Positions 34,473 through 43,495 of a stretch of 64,000 bases of DNA are shown here, one piece after another. The stretch spans positions 45,978 through 109,977 of the forward strand of contig JBGAIF010000009.1 in the NCBI GenBank assembly GCA_044225795.1. The letters run 5' to 3'. The translations under genes were made by a program, and so were the position numbers. The first letter of the stretch is position 1, and each line of letters begins with the position of its first letter. A model generated the notes under the pieces. The model searched no databases, was not told the origin of the DNA, and saw only the letters and a program-made list of their open reading frames with translations. This stretch comes from Nemorincola sp044225795. Its GTDB lineage: Bacteria > Bacteroidota > Bacteroidia > Chitinophagales > Chitinophagaceae.

Positions 34473-36608
34473 ATGAAAAAAAGCTTTTACCTACAGAGTT
34501 TGCTGGTTTTTTGCATGATTTTACTGTCTTCGGTATCACGGGCGGCAGTGCCTGTTGTGACTACTGATCCTTCCAGTAAAACTGCATGTGACGGAACTAA
34601 GACCTTCTTTAAAGTAGCGGCGTCAGGCTCCCCTACGTTTAAATGGGATATTTCAACCGATGGAGGTTTTACCTGGTCTCAGTTGAAAGACACTCTGGAG
34701 TTTTCTGGAACTACCACTGACTCTATTATCATCTCCGCAGATATGTCTTTGAATGGAACTATGTTCCGTGCACGGGCAAACAACACCGATGGCGCAGATA
34801 CTTCATTAGCAGCCACACTTACAGTGATGAAACCTGATGCCGGTATCATTACCGGAGCAACAGAGATATGTAAAACAAGTACAACAACTTTAAATAGCAC
34901 GGTTTCAGGTGGTGTTTGGAGCAGCGTTACTTCATCTATTGCCACAGTTGGTTCCAGCAGCGGCTTAGTTACAGGGGTATCCTTTGGTTGGGATACGATC
35001 AAATATACCGCAACAAACCTTTGCGGACCAGCCACTGCCAACTTTGTGATCCGTGTTGATACAAACGTAGGAGCTGAGCCAATCACTGGTCCTAACGCAA
35101 CTTGCGTGGGAGGTTTCATTACTCTTAACAACAAAAATGTTGTTGGCTCGGGCATATGGAGCAGCAGTAATCCGGGTATCGCAACTGTAAGCTCTTCAGG
35201 TGTGGTTATTGGTGTGGCATATGGCACTTCCGTTATCAACTATGCATTTACCAATGCCTGCAGTTCTGTTTCATCATATTTTGTAGTAAATGTTGATACT
35301 GTTCTGAATCCCGGAACTATTTCAGGCTCTTCCACTGTGTGCTTTGGCTCTTGGGTTTCTCTCTCTGCATCTAAGCCGGGAGGTATGTGGTTGAGTGCCG
35401 CGACATCCATTGCTACGGTTGATCCTTCTGGATTTGTTACAGGTATTGCACAAGGTACTGCAACGATATCTTATTACTTTACGAATGCTTGTGGGATCAG
35501 CGCGGCTATACATACGGTTACTGTAACCCGTACTGCCGCCAACATCTCCGGCATTGATAGTGTAGGCATTGGTCTTATGCGCACCCTTACGGATTCTACT
35601 TTAGGTGGACATTGGTTCAGCAGCGATACTTCGATAGCTATTATTGATACATTTACAGGAGTAGCTACAGGTAAGGATACAGGCGTTACTACTATCAGCT
35701 ATGTAGTTACAAATACTTGTGGTACAAGTACAAAAACTATGGTGCTTAATGTTGGCCCTGCCCCATACGCCGGACTTATTTATGGTGGCTCCGGATTCGA
35801 CTCTGCGGTTTGCATCGGATCGACAGTAACCGTATATGATTCCGCAAAATATGGAGTTGGTCAGTGGAGCAGTAAGTATGATACAGTTGCTACTATTGAC
35901 CCAAGTACAGGTGTCATCACAGGTGTAGGATACGGTTTGGATACCATCTATTATACGTTTACTAACTCATTTGGTACCTCTAAGACCAGCATACCGTTTT
36001 TTGTGAACCATGTTCCGGTTATTGATCTTCTGGGCCCTGCTATGGTTTCTTTGGGTGGTAACTACTTCTTCAGTGGTAAGCCTTATTACGAGTGGACGCA
36101 TACACCGAGCTCTCAGGTGTTCCCTAATGCATCTACCATAACTAATGTAGGTGCCTGGGCTGATAGCAATACAGCTATGGGGGCTATAGTAAGTACTGGT
36201 GATTCAATAGGAATACATGTTGCAAATATTGCGTCATATGTTGTGCTGCATTTTGGCGTTACCAAGTTGACCTACTCTCTAACTAATACTTGTGGTACTG
36301 CTCATAAGAGCTGGAGGGTTTCATTGCCAGGCGGGTCTGGTGTTAAGCTGACTGTTGACAAATCTTCCGCAATGGCGGTTTATCCTAACCCAACTACAGG
36401 AGCGGTGACCATCAAGCTTTCTTCTGATGTTGAAGAGGATGCCGACATAGTTATTACAAATGTGGTTGGCGCTACTGTTCATCAGTCTAAGATCACCACT
36501 AATAAAGAATACACTGTTAAGATAGATCAGCCTGCAGGTTTGTATTTCATCGCAGCTACAACTAAGGCGGGTGAACGTTATGAAACAAAGGTTGTTGTAG
36601 GCAAATAG
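34473..36608 (+). CDS. Secreted T9SS cargo protein with Ig-like and five BIG2-like repeats
   Basis: 711 residues from the ATG at 34473, which opens a signal peptide (MKKSFYLQSLLVFCMILL...SRA); 13 in-frame codons upstream are A-rich leader. An Ig-like module (about 25-120) is followed by five diverged BIG2-like repeats (about 125-520), each with 'GG.W.S....IA.....G.V.G...G...I.Y......CG'. A unique segment comes next (about 525-620). The end is a T9SS type A sorting domain (about 630-711: 'VYPNPTTGAVTI', 'QPAGLYFIAATT'). Its repeats carry the first Cys less regularly than those of the giant protein. It is predicted to be a surface protein; function not known. Confidence 0.87.
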   Translation: MKKSFYLQSLLVFCMILLSSVSRAAVPVVTTDPSSKTACDGTKTFFKVAASGSPTFKWDISTDGGFTWSQLKDTLEFSGTTTDSIIISADMSLNGTMFRARANNTDGADTSLAATLTVMKPDAGIITGATEICKTSTTTLNSTVSGGVWSSVTSSIATVGSSSGLVTGVSFGWDTIKYTATNLCGPATANFVIRVDTNVGAEPITGPNATCVGGFITLNNKNVVGSGIWSSSNPGIATVSSSGVVIGVAYGTSVINYAFTNACSSVSSYFVVNVDTVLNPGTISGSSTVCFGSWVSLSASKPGGMWLSAATSIATVDPSGFVTGIAQGTATISYYFTNACGISAAIHTVTVTRTAANISGIDSVGIGLMRTLTDSTLGGHWFSSDTSIAIIDTFTGVATGKDTGVTTISYVVTNTCGTSTKTMVLNVGPAPYAGLIYGGSGFDSAVCIGSTVTVYDSAKYGVGQWSSKYDTVATIDPSTGVITGVGYGLDTIYYTFTNSFGTSKTSIPFFVNHVPVIDLLGPAMVSLGGNYFFSGKPYYEWTHTPSSQVFPNASTITNVGAWADSNTAMGAIVSTGDSIGIHVANIASYVVLHFGVTKLTYSLTNTCGTAHKSWRVSLPGGSGVKLTVDKSSAMAVYPNPTTGAVTIKLSSDVEEDADIVITNVVGATVHQSKITTNKEYTVKIDQPAGLYFIAATTKAGERYETKVVVGK

Positions 36609-36630
36609 TCTTACCAATAAATTATGTTCA

Positions 36631-36660
36631 GAAGGCCCGGTTAATACCGGGCCTTCTTTT
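36631..36660 (+). terminator. Intrinsic terminator after the 711-residue T9SS protein
   Basis: A perfect ten-base GC-rich stem (GAAGGCCCGG / CCGGGCCTTC, loop TTAATA) is followed by TTTTCTTT. Confidence 0.92.
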
Positions 36661-36735
36661 CTTTAGCCCAATATCACATAAGTTAATAATGGTGAAAGCT
36701 GACCTTTGTCACGCTGAATTATCCCTAATAAGATA

Positions 36736-36743
36736 TATTTTTG
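36736..36743 (+). promoter_or_regulatory. -7 element (TATTTTTG) of eno
   Basis: Exact TAnnTTTG match, 26 bases before the eno start. A TTTG lies 27 bases upstream, too far for the usual 19, so the -33 side is weak. Confidence 0.45.
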
Positions 36744-36769
36744 CTCTGCAAATCAAAAAATCATAACAC

Positions 36770-38059
36770 ATGAGTTTCATTACAGACATCGTTGCCCGCC
36801 AGGTATTGGATAGCCGTGGCAATCCTACAGTAGAAGTTGATGTACACACAAGTGATGGCCATATGGGCCGTGCTGCAGTGCCGAGTGGTGCCAGTACAGG
36901 TAAGCATGAAGCGGTGGAACTGAGGGATGGTGATAAGAAAAAGTACTTAGGCAAAGGTGTATTGAAAGCAGTGAGTAATGTCAACGACATCATTGCTGAG
37001 GAACTGTATGGTTGGGATGTGACAGATCAGCGTGGACTGGATAAGGCTATGCTGGATATTGATGGAACTGCGAATAAGGCCAAGCTTGGTGCAAATGCAA
37101 TACTGGCAGTGAGTATGGCTTCTGCAAAAGCAGCAGCGCAGACAGTTGGTTTACCGCTTTACCGTTATATAGGTGGTGCTAATGCTAAAACACTTCCGGT
37201 GCCCATGATGAATATCCTGAACGGTGGAGCTCATGCTGATAATAAGATTGATTTCCAGGAATTTATGGTGATGCCTATAGGTGCGTCTTCATTTGGTGAA
37301 GGTTTGCGTTGGGGCGTGGAAATATTTCATGCGCTGAAGACAGTGTTGAAGAGCAAGGGATACAGCACCAATGTGGGTGATGAGGGTGGATTTGCGCCCA
37401 ATATACAGAGCAATGAGGAGGCTATAGAAACCGTGTTGTTGGCCATTGAGAAGGCGGGTTACAAGCCGGGCTTACAGGTGAGCATTGCTATGGATGCAGC
37501 AAACAGTGAATTGTATAATGACAAGGATAAAAAGTACCATTTTCATAAGAGCGATGGTAGGAAAATGAGCAGTGATGAACTGGTTGAGTTCTGGGTAAAA
37601 TGGTGCAAAAAATACCCGATAGTGAGTATTGAAGATGGTATGGCGGAAGATGACTGGAAAGGATGGAAAAAACTGACCGAAGCATTGGGTGGTAAGGTGC
37701 AGTTGGTTGGTGATGATCTTTTTGTGACCAATGTGAACAGGCTTGAAAAAGGTATTATCGAGAACACCGCCAACGGGTTGCTGGTGAAGGTGAACCAGAT
37801 AGGTACACTTAGTGAAACAATAGATGCCGTAACAATGGCACAGCACAATCGCTATAACACGATCATGAGTCACCGCAGTGGTGAAACAGAAGATGCGACC
37901 ATTGCCGATCTCGCAGTTGCGCTTAATTGTGGACAGATCAAGACCGGCTCTGCAAGCCGTAGTGACCGTATGGCCAAATACAATCAGTTATTGAGAATAG
38001 AAGAGGAATTGAAGGGTAATGCATTTTATCCGGGTAAATCTCTTAAATTTGGTAAGTAA
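36770..38059 (+). CDS. eno: Enolase
   Basis: 429 residues, the usual bacterial length. It interconverts 2-phosphoglycerate and phosphoenolpyruvate in glycolysis, with Mg2+. Signatures are 'ARQVLDSRGNPTVEVDV' at the start, 'GAHADNKIDFQEFMV', the metal/catalytic stretch 'SIEDGMAEDDW', 'VGDDLFVTN', the catalytic-Lys region 'LLVKVNQIGTLSET' and the signature 'MSHRSGETEDATIADLAV'. It is the first gene of a two-gene unit with the divIC-like gene ten bases downstream, closed by a terminator at 38381. Confidence 0.98.
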   Translation: MSFITDIVARQVLDSRGNPTVEVDVHTSDGHMGRAAVPSGASTGKHEAVELRDGDKKKYLGKGVLKAVSNVNDIIAEELYGWDVTDQRGLDKAMLDIDGTANKAKLGANAILAVSMASAKAAAQTVGLPLYRYIGGANAKTLPVPMMNILNGGAHADNKIDFQEFMVMPIGASSFGEGLRWGVEIFHALKTVLKSKGYSTNVGDEGGFAPNIQSNEEAIETVLLAIEKAGYKPGLQVSIAMDAANSELYNDKDKKYHFHKSDGRKMSSDELVEFWVKWCKKYPIVSIEDGMAEDDWKGWKKLTEALGGKVQLVGDDLFVTNVNRLEKGIIENTANGLLVKVNQIGTLSETIDAVTMAQHNRYNTIMSHRSGETEDATIADLAVALNCGQIKTGSASRSDRMAKYNQLLRIEEELKGNAFYPGKSLKFGK

Positions 38060-38069
38060 TATTTAGCCA

Positions 38070-38363
38070 ATGAAGAAGGCCATAAAAATTCTTACAAATA
38101 AATATCTGTTGGTGACAGCTGCATTTCTGGCATGGACGGTGTTTTTTGATCAGAACGATTGGATGACACTTCAGCAACGGCAAAAGGAGTTGAATGGTAT
38201 TAAAGATAACATAGCCTACCTGAATACGGAGATAGACCGTATGAATGCTGAGAAAAATGATCTGATGACCAACCCGGCTAAGATAGAGCAATATGCCCGG
38301 GAAAATTACAGGATGAAGCATGATGGCGAGGACGTTTACGTTATTGAGAAGACCGGTAAATAA
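38070..38363 (+). CDS. FtsB/DivIC-like septum formation initiator
   Basis: 97 residues. A short cytoplasmic head and one membrane span (about 12-27) are followed by a coiled coil (about 33-70, 'QRQKELNGIKDNIAYLNTEI') and the family tail 'EQYARENYRMKHDGEDVYVIE'. FtsB/DivIC proteins join FtsL and FtsQ/DivIB in the division complex at the septum. Placement directly after eno (ten-base gap) repeats the eno-ftsB order of E. coli and many other bacteria, which supports the call. Confidence 0.9.
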   Translation: MKKAIKILTNKYLLVTAAFLAWTVFFDQNDWMTLQQRQKELNGIKDNIAYLNTEIDRMNAEKNDLMTNPAKIEQYARENYRMKHDGEDVYVIEKTGK

Positions 38364-38380
38364 ATTCATTTTATCATGGC

Positions 38381-38406
38381 GGGCCACCTAAGGTGGCCCT
38401 TTTTTT
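38381..38406 (+). terminator. Intrinsic terminator of the eno-divIC unit
   Basis: GGGCCACC / GGTGGCCC stem with a three-base loop, followed by seven T. Confidence 0.93.
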
Positions 38407-38519
38407 ATACCCAAATATTATTTTGCTATTCTCCGATAAATAAGAAGTTGCAAAGTTGGCTCCGGACTGTGAGCGTATATCACAAATAGTAGCCACCTTT
38501 GTCCCATAACTGTAGTTTA

Positions 38520-39020
38520 ATGATCACGATCATATCAGGCACAAACCGGGCAGACAGTATGACACTCCGAACAGCAAAGGTTTATGAACGGCTATTGAAG
38601 GAGAAAACTGTTGATGTTAAGTTGTTCTCATTGGAGAATAATGAGGTCTGGCAGAGGGGAGATAAGATGAAAGCACTGGAACAGGAATACCTGGTATCTG
38701 CCGATAAGTTTATCTTCATCATGCCTGAGTATAACGCCAGTTTTCCGGGTATTTTAAAACTGATGATAGACAACAGCGATATCAAGAAGTGCTGGTGGTA
38801 TAAAAAAGCGGCATTGGTAGGCATATCTGACGGGCGTGCTGGAAACCTTCGTGGCATAGAGCATATGACCGCAATACTTCATTATATGAAGGTGAATGTA
38901 TTATATAATAAGCTGCTTCTTTCGCGAATCAATGATGAAATAGATGGTAATGGCAACATCCTGAAAGCAGATACCCAACAGCTGATAGCACAACAACTGG
39001 ACGAATTTATGAAATTTTAA
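38520..39020 (+). CDS. NADPH-dependent FMN reductase-like flavodoxin-fold protein
   Basis: 166 residues from the ATG at 38520 (MITIISGTNRADS); an in-frame ATG seven codons upstream is less likely because the first strand of the fold should start the protein. 'ISGTNRADSMT' is the FMN phosphate loop and 'FIMPEYNASFPGILKLMID' is the second flavin-binding segment typical of the family ('PEYN'). A third loop is 'VGISDGRAGNLRG'. It probably reduces flavins or quinones using NAD(P)H. It is followed nine bases later by the phosphoesterase gene, so the two form an operon. Confidence 0.88.
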   Translation: MITIISGTNRADSMTLRTAKVYERLLKEKTVDVKLFSLENNEVWQRGDKMKALEQEYLVSADKFIFIMPEYNASFPGILKLMIDNSDIKKCWWYKKAALVGISDGRAGNLRGIEHMTAILHYMKVNVLYNKLLLSRINDEIDGNGNILKADTQQLIAQQLDEFMKF

Positions 39021-39029
39021 TTACGGACT

Positions 39030-40277
39030 ATGAGACTCAGATTGTTCATTATACTCAGCATTATCGGGCTGGCAGAATACTATAGCTTTATTGTTGTAAA
39101 GTCCGCTGTGCGAAATATGTCACCGGTATGGCGTATCACCCTTACATCTTTATACCTTATTCTTACCACGTTGAGCTGGATGGGGCTGATCCTTTTCAGG
39201 CAGATAAACTGGGCGAATGTCCCCCATCTTTTACGAAATGTTTATATAGCATTTGTGTTGGGATTTGTTGTGGGTAAGATACTGGTGTTGTTAGTGATGT
39301 TGATAGATGATATCCGAAGGTTGATTACCTGGCTTATCAGTTCATTGATATACAGGGGTAGCAGTAATCCTGAAGAGGTAGTTAAGATAGATAGGTCCAC
39401 ATTTCTGAAACAGACTGCACTGGTATTAGGCGGGTTGTCTGTATTAGGGTTTACCTATGGTATCCGCAATCGGTACAACTATCGTGTTCGGAAAGTTAAG
39501 TTGCAACTGGCAGGGCTACCTGAAGCATTCAAAGGCTTACGGATCGTGCAGATATCAGACATTCATACCGGAAGTTTTGATAATCATAACGCCGTTGCTC
39601 ATGGCATTGATAGGGTTATGGATCAGAAAGCGGATATCATATTGTTCACCGGAGATCTTGTCAATAATCACGCTGATGAAGTAGATACTCGCTACCAGGA
39701 AATATTTTCCCGCCTTAAAGCGCCAATGGGCGTATTCTCAACGCTTGGTAATCATGACTATGGCGATTATGTGCAATGGCCATCGGCGCAGGCCAAAATT
39801 GACAACCTCGAAAACTTAAAGAAGATACACGCGCGGATGGGGTGGAGATTGTTGATGAATGAGCATGTGGTGTTAGAAAAAGGGATTGATAAGATAGCGC
39901 TTGTTGGTATAGAGAATTGGAGTGCGAAGGCTAATTTCCCGAAATACGGAGATATGAAAAAGGCCTTTGAGGGACTTAAGGAGAAGAACATACCGGTTAA
40001 GATATTATTGTCTCATGACCCCTCACATTGGCATGCACAGGTATTGCCTGAGTACAAGGATATTCAATTGACACTGAGCGGGCACACACATGGCATGCAA
40101 TTTGGTGTGGATAGCCAGTTGTTTAAATGGAGCCCGGTGCAATATATGTACAATGAATGGGCGGGAATCTACACGCAAGGGGAGCAGCATCTTTATGTTA
40201 ACAGGGGTTTCGGCTTCCTGGGTTATCCCGGAAGATTAGGCGTATTGCCAGAGATCACCGTCTTTGAACTGGGCTAG
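39030..40277 (+). CDS. Membrane-anchored metallophosphoesterase
   Basis: 415 residues. Four N-terminal membrane segments (about 1-110) are followed by a short hydrophobic stretch (about 127-145) and then a calcineurin-type phosphoesterase domain. The metal ligands are visible in order: 'QISDIHTG', 'LFTGDLVNNH', 'STLGNHDYGDY', 'LLSHDPSHW' and 'TLSGHTHGMQFG'. YaeI-like members act on phospholipid-linked or nucleotide substrates; the exact substrate is not known. Its last 23 bases overlap the convergent patatin gene. It sits nine bases downstream of the flavin reductase gene. Confidence 0.9.
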   Translation: MRLRLFIILSIIGLAEYYSFIVVKSAVRNMSPVWRITLTSLYLILTTLSWMGLILFRQINWANVPHLLRNVYIAFVLGFVVGKILVLLVMLIDDIRRLITWLISSLIYRGSSNPEEVVKIDRSTFLKQTALVLGGLSVLGFTYGIRNRYNYRVRKVKLQLAGLPEAFKGLRIVQISDIHTGSFDNHNAVAHGIDRVMDQKADIILFTGDLVNNHADEVDTRYQEIFSRLKAPMGVFSTLGNHDYGDYVQWPSAQAKIDNLENLKKIHARMGWRLLMNEHVVLEKGIDKIALVGIENWSAKANFPKYGDMKKAFEGLKEKNIPVKILLSHDPSHWHAQVLPEYKDIQLTLSGHTHGMQFGVDSQLFKWSPVQYMYNEWAGIYTQGEQHLYVNRGFGFLGYPGRLGVLPEITVFELG

Positions 40278-41277
40278 TTGATTGGTCTTGTTTTATGAAC
40301 TTTTCTGCTGCATCTTTTCCGTTGTCAAAAAGCAGTTGCTTCTGCGCTCGAGGTATATGGCGTACACGTGGTGCAAGGTTGCCGGTACTTATGTAAATAG
40401 TATTTTTCTTTTCCTCGTCAAACGGAACACTTTTGTTTAATTGTTCAATGCCCAGGTTGTAAAGCGCGGCGATGTAGTCGGGCATTGTGTGTATGTCAAA
40501 AGGCGCAAGCCCCTGGCTGTTTTCCTGGTAGATGATTTGCTCAGGACGAGATAATTTTAGTCCTAATGTTGCAGATATTCCTTCGGGCGCATTTTTGAAA
40601 ATGTCCAGCGGATAGTTGGCCAGCAAGCCACCATCGACGTACACGTTATAATGCCTGAATTTTTCCGGTTTTTTTATTGCATTTCCGTTGCTGTCAATAA
40701 AAATAGCACAGTAGTATAGTGGAATAGAGGCGCTGGCTCTTACAGCCAGCTTTATCGGCATGTCAGGATGCGTCTCCCGGGAAAATATTTCAAGGCGCTG
40801 AGATGTGAGGTTTGTCGCTGTAACATACAGGTCTTTATAAACGCTATTTCGAATGGCAAGTTCATGTAGTTGTCTGAATGTAAGATCTTCATTTCCGGTT
40901 TTATTTTTTAGCTGAGTTCCTACCCACTTTTCCAGTTGTTCGCCTTTATACCATCCGAATTTTCTGCGCATACGATGCTGACCTCCTATAAAGAACCAGT
41001 CGCCATCGTTGAATGAGCTGATATCTAACCCGAACATGATATCCTCCATCTGGCTTGCTGTGTACCCCACGCTGAAAAGGGCCGCCGTGATCGCACCTAC
41101 AGATGTGCCCGCCACTCTTTCAATAGGTTTGGTCAGGTTATGTTCCTCCAGTGCTTTTATGGCACCGGTATAAGCAATGCCTCTGATACCACCTCCTTTC
41201 AGTACAAGGTACTTATATGGTTGGGCAAAGGCATGACACCATAGAAAAAGTAAAAGGAATGTTGTTATCCGCATCAT
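40255..41277 (-). CDS. Patatin-like phospholipase
   Basis: 340 residues with a signal peptide (ends near CHAFAQ). It has the oxyanion loop 'KGGGIRGIAYTGA' (27-39), the nucleophile elbow 'GTSVG' with Ser59, and the catalytic Asp215 in 'YVDGGLLANYP', so the Ser-Asp dyad is complete. Such enzymes hydrolyse acyl esters of lipids. With its signal peptide it should act in the periplasm, at the outer membrane or outside. It converges on and overlaps the phosphoesterase gene by 23 bases. Confidence 0.92.
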   Translation of the reverse strand: MMRITTFLLLFLWCHAFAQPYKYLVLKGGGIRGIAYTGAIKALEEHNLTKPIERVAGTSVGAITAALFSVGYTASQMEDIMFGLDISSFNDGDWFFIGGQHRMRRKFGWYKGEQLEKWVGTQLKNKTGNEDLTFRQLHELAIRNSVYKDLYVTATNLTSQRLEIFSRETHPDMPIKLAVRASASIPLYYCAIFIDSNGNAIKKPEKFRHYNVYVDGGLLANYPLDIFKNAPEGISATLGLKLSRPEQIIYQENSQGLAPFDIHTMPDYIAALYNLGIEQLNKSVPFDEEKKNTIYISTGNLAPRVRHIPRAQKQLLFDNGKDAAEKFIKQDQSTSPVQRR

Positions 41278-41386
41278 ATCCCTGTTAAGTTAGCAACTAT
41301 AATCAACAGCGGATGGTCTTATTGAAAACTTATCATTTTTTTATGGAATTCTTCTGTGCATGCATCTATAATATAAACCTACTGTT

Positions 41387-42184
41387 ATGGAGCTCAAAAC
41401 AATAATGCAGGCCGACTATCTTGATATCTTGTATGATAATCGCAACAAGAAATACGGGGGATATGAGCTGCGCAAACATTATGATCAAAGGGTAAGTAAG
41501 GCTTTACTCACACTGGTATTTATTACCGCACTGGCGTGCTTTTATACGTTCAGTCGTCATAAGAACGACATTACATCAATAGCGCATACTGCGGTGATCT
41601 CGCCGGTGCTTGTGGATATTACCCACCCAAAACAATTGGAAAAGATAGATCCACCCAAAGCGGAGCATGTTGCCATGGAGAAAGTGAAGACAAAACTATT
41701 TACCGATCCGGTTATCACGAATGATCTGGTTCCGGATGACCGGAAAATGTCAGCCAACAAAGATCTGAGGAATGTAACTGTTGGTGAACAGGCAAATGAT
41801 GGGGATTCAACATCTATGTCTCCCGGGTCCGATAAGGTTGGTAGTTCTGTTACCTTGACATCTGCTAAGACGAATAATGAACCGTTGCGTTGGGTGGAAC
41901 AGATGCCTCTGTTTTCCGGTGATATGAATGTCTATCTGGCCTCTTCTTTGCATTATCCTGATGTGGCCAGAGAATCGAATATAGAAGGTGTTGTGATAGT
42001 AGAGTTTATTGTTAATGAAGATGGTGCAGTAAGTAATGCTGTTGTCAGAAGAGGTATTGGTGGTGGTTGTGATCAGGAGGCATTGAGAGTGGTGAATAAT
42101 ATGCCCCGGTGGAAACCCGGCAAACAGAATGGGAAAGCTGTAAAGGTTTTCTTTGCACTACCAATCCGCTTTGTGCTCAGGTAA
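41387..42184 (+). CDS. TonB-like energy transducer
   Basis: 265 residues. The short cytoplasmic head has the Bacteroidota pattern 'DYLDILYDNRNKKYGGYELRKHY'. One membrane span follows (about 46-62), then a polar periplasmic linker with prolines. The TonB C-terminal domain is at about 185-265 ('YPDVARESNIEGVVIVEF', 'RRGIGGGCDQEALRVV', 'MPRWKPGKQNGKAVKVFF'). TonB couples the ExbBD proton channel to outer-membrane receptors. No receptor or exbBD gene is nearby, so its partner is unknown. No clear promoter was seen. Confidence 0.92.
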   Translation: MELKTIMQADYLDILYDNRNKKYGGYELRKHYDQRVSKALLTLVFITALACFYTFSRHKNDITSIAHTAVISPVLVDITHPKQLEKIDPPKAEHVAMEKVKTKLFTDPVITNDLVPDDRKMSANKDLRNVTVGEQANDGDSTSMSPGSDKVGSSVTLTSAKTNNEPLRWVEQMPLFSGDMNVYLASSLHYPDVARESNIEGVVIVEFIVNEDGAVSNAVVRRGIGGGCDQEALRVVNNMPRWKPGKQNGKAVKVFFALPIRFVLR

Positions 42185-42327
42185 CAATTGTTCGTTTTGT
42201 TAATATTCCGCGGTGTTAATACGTGTTGATACCTGCATGTTTCCGATTAATTGTTAATGGGTACATTTATTGTTGTCACATAGTAACTTATTCGTTTTTG
42301 TTCCTATAAATTTTATAGTAAAATGCG

Positions 42328-42335
42328 TAGGTTTG
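42328..42335 (+). promoter_or_regulatory. -7 element (TAGGTTTG) of the leucine dehydrogenase gene
   Basis: Exact TAnnTTTG, 18 bases before the ATG at 42354. It lies inside the longer open frame that begins at 42270, so it argues that the true start is 42354. Confidence 0.5.
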
Positions 42336-42353
42336 CACCCTCAATTCAAAGAA

Positions 42354-43427
42354 ATGCAGCAATCTGTTTTGGAACAAATGCAGAGTATGGGGCATGAGCA
42401 GGTGGTATTCTGCCAGGACCCGCATACCGGCCTTAATGCGATAATAGCGATACACAATACTACACTAGGCCCGTCGCTTGGCGGTACTCGCCTCTGGAAT
42501 TATAATTCTCATGAAGAAGCTCTTGTAGATGCTTTGCGTCTCAGCCGCGGGATGACATACAAATCTGCGATCAGCGGTTTGAACCTCGGTGGTGGTAAAG
42601 CTGTATTGATAGGAGATGCTTCAAAGCTGAAGAATGAAACATTCTGGCGCAGATACGGAAAGTTCGTGAACAGCCTTAATGGAAAGTATATCACAGCAGA
42701 AGACGTGAACACATCTTCCGGTGATATGGAATACATCGGCATGGAGACTAAATTCGTTACCGGCAAGCCTGATTATATGGGTGGTAGCGGAGATCCTTCT
42801 CCTCTTACAGCCTACGGCGTATATGTAGGTATGAAGGCTGCTGCAAAGAAAGCATGGGGAAATGATAGCCTTAGTGGTAAGCGTATTCTGGTGCAGGGTG
42901 CCGGTAATGTAGGCCAGTACCTGATGGGCCACCTTGTAGAAGAGGGGGCAACTTTGTATATCTCCGATATCAACGAAGCAAAGATCAAACAGGCCCTTCA
43001 TAAGTATTCGAAAGCAGAAGTAATAGACAGCAAGAATATCTTTGATAAAGAGATAGACATATATGCTCCGTGTGCGCTTGGTGCTACTGTAAATACAGAG
43101 AGTATCAGCAAAATGAAATGCCCGGTGATCGCTGGCGCGGCTAATAATCAGTTGGCCGATGAAAATGTACATGGGCCTATGCTGAAGGAAAAAGGTGTCA
43201 TTTATGTGCCGGACTTCCTCATAAATGCAGGTGGCATCATTAATATCAGCATTGAGATAGATGGTTATAACCGCGATCGCGCATACAATACAGTTGGTAA
43301 GATATACAACCGCACGCTGGAACTGTTTGACATCGTAGAGCGGGATAATGTTCACGCGCAATTAGCTGCGATGCGTATTGCAGAGAAGCGCATCGATGAT
43401 ATCGCCAAGCTCAGGGTGGGAATTTAA
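42354..43427 (+). CDS. Leucine (Glu/Leu/Phe/Val) dehydrogenase
   Basis: 357 residues from the ATG at 42354 (MQQSVLEQM). This start puts the two catalytic lysines at K70 ('MTYKSAISGLNLGG') and K82 ('GGGKAVL'), close to K68/K80 of characterised leucine dehydrogenases. A promoter -7 element also lies just before it. The NAD-binding loop is 'ILVQGAGNVGQYLMGHL', and 'APCALGATVN', 'AGAANNQLA' and 'YVPDFLINAGGIIN' complete the family pattern. It reversibly deaminates branched-chain amino acids to 2-oxo acids with NAD+. A monocistronic gene ending at a perfect palindrome. Confidence 0.93.
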   Translation: MQQSVLEQMQSMGHEQVVFCQDPHTGLNAIIAIHNTTLGPSLGGTRLWNYNSHEEALVDALRLSRGMTYKSAISGLNLGGGKAVLIGDASKLKNETFWRRYGKFVNSLNGKYITAEDVNTSSGDMEYIGMETKFVTGKPDYMGGSGDPSPLTAYGVYVGMKAAAKKAWGNDSLSGKRILVQGAGNVGQYLMGHLVEEGATLYISDINEAKIKQALHKYSKAEVIDSKNIFDKEIDIYAPCALGATVNTESISKMKCPVIAGAANNQLADENVHGPMLKEKGVIYVPDFLINAGGIINISIEIDGYNRDRAYNTVGKIYNRTLELFDIVERDNVHAQLAAMRIAEKRIDDIAKLRVGI

Positions 43428-43441
43428 TTCATACTCGTACG

Positions 43442-43481
43442 CAATGAATAAGGGGAGCTATATAGCTCCCCTTATTCATTG
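43442..43481. terminator. Perfect 40-base palindrome between convergent genes
   Basis: Seventeen-base arms (beginning CAATGAATAAGGGGAGC) flank a self-complementary TATATA, so all 40 bases equal their own reverse complement. It starts 14 bases after the dehydrogenase stop and ends 14 bases before the stop of the convergent small gene. Position suggests a shared bidirectional terminator, although no T run follows. Confidence 0.7.
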
Positions 43482-43495
43482 TATCAACCAGGTTG

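Noticed and set aside
42270..42353. Longer N-terminus for leucine dehydrogenase
   Set aside because: It contains the promoter -7 element, and family numbering of the catalytic lysines fits the start at 42354.
42621..43361. Minus-strand frame of 246 codons opposite leucine dehydrogenase
   Set aside because: It lies wholly within a well-conserved gene and has shadow-like composition.
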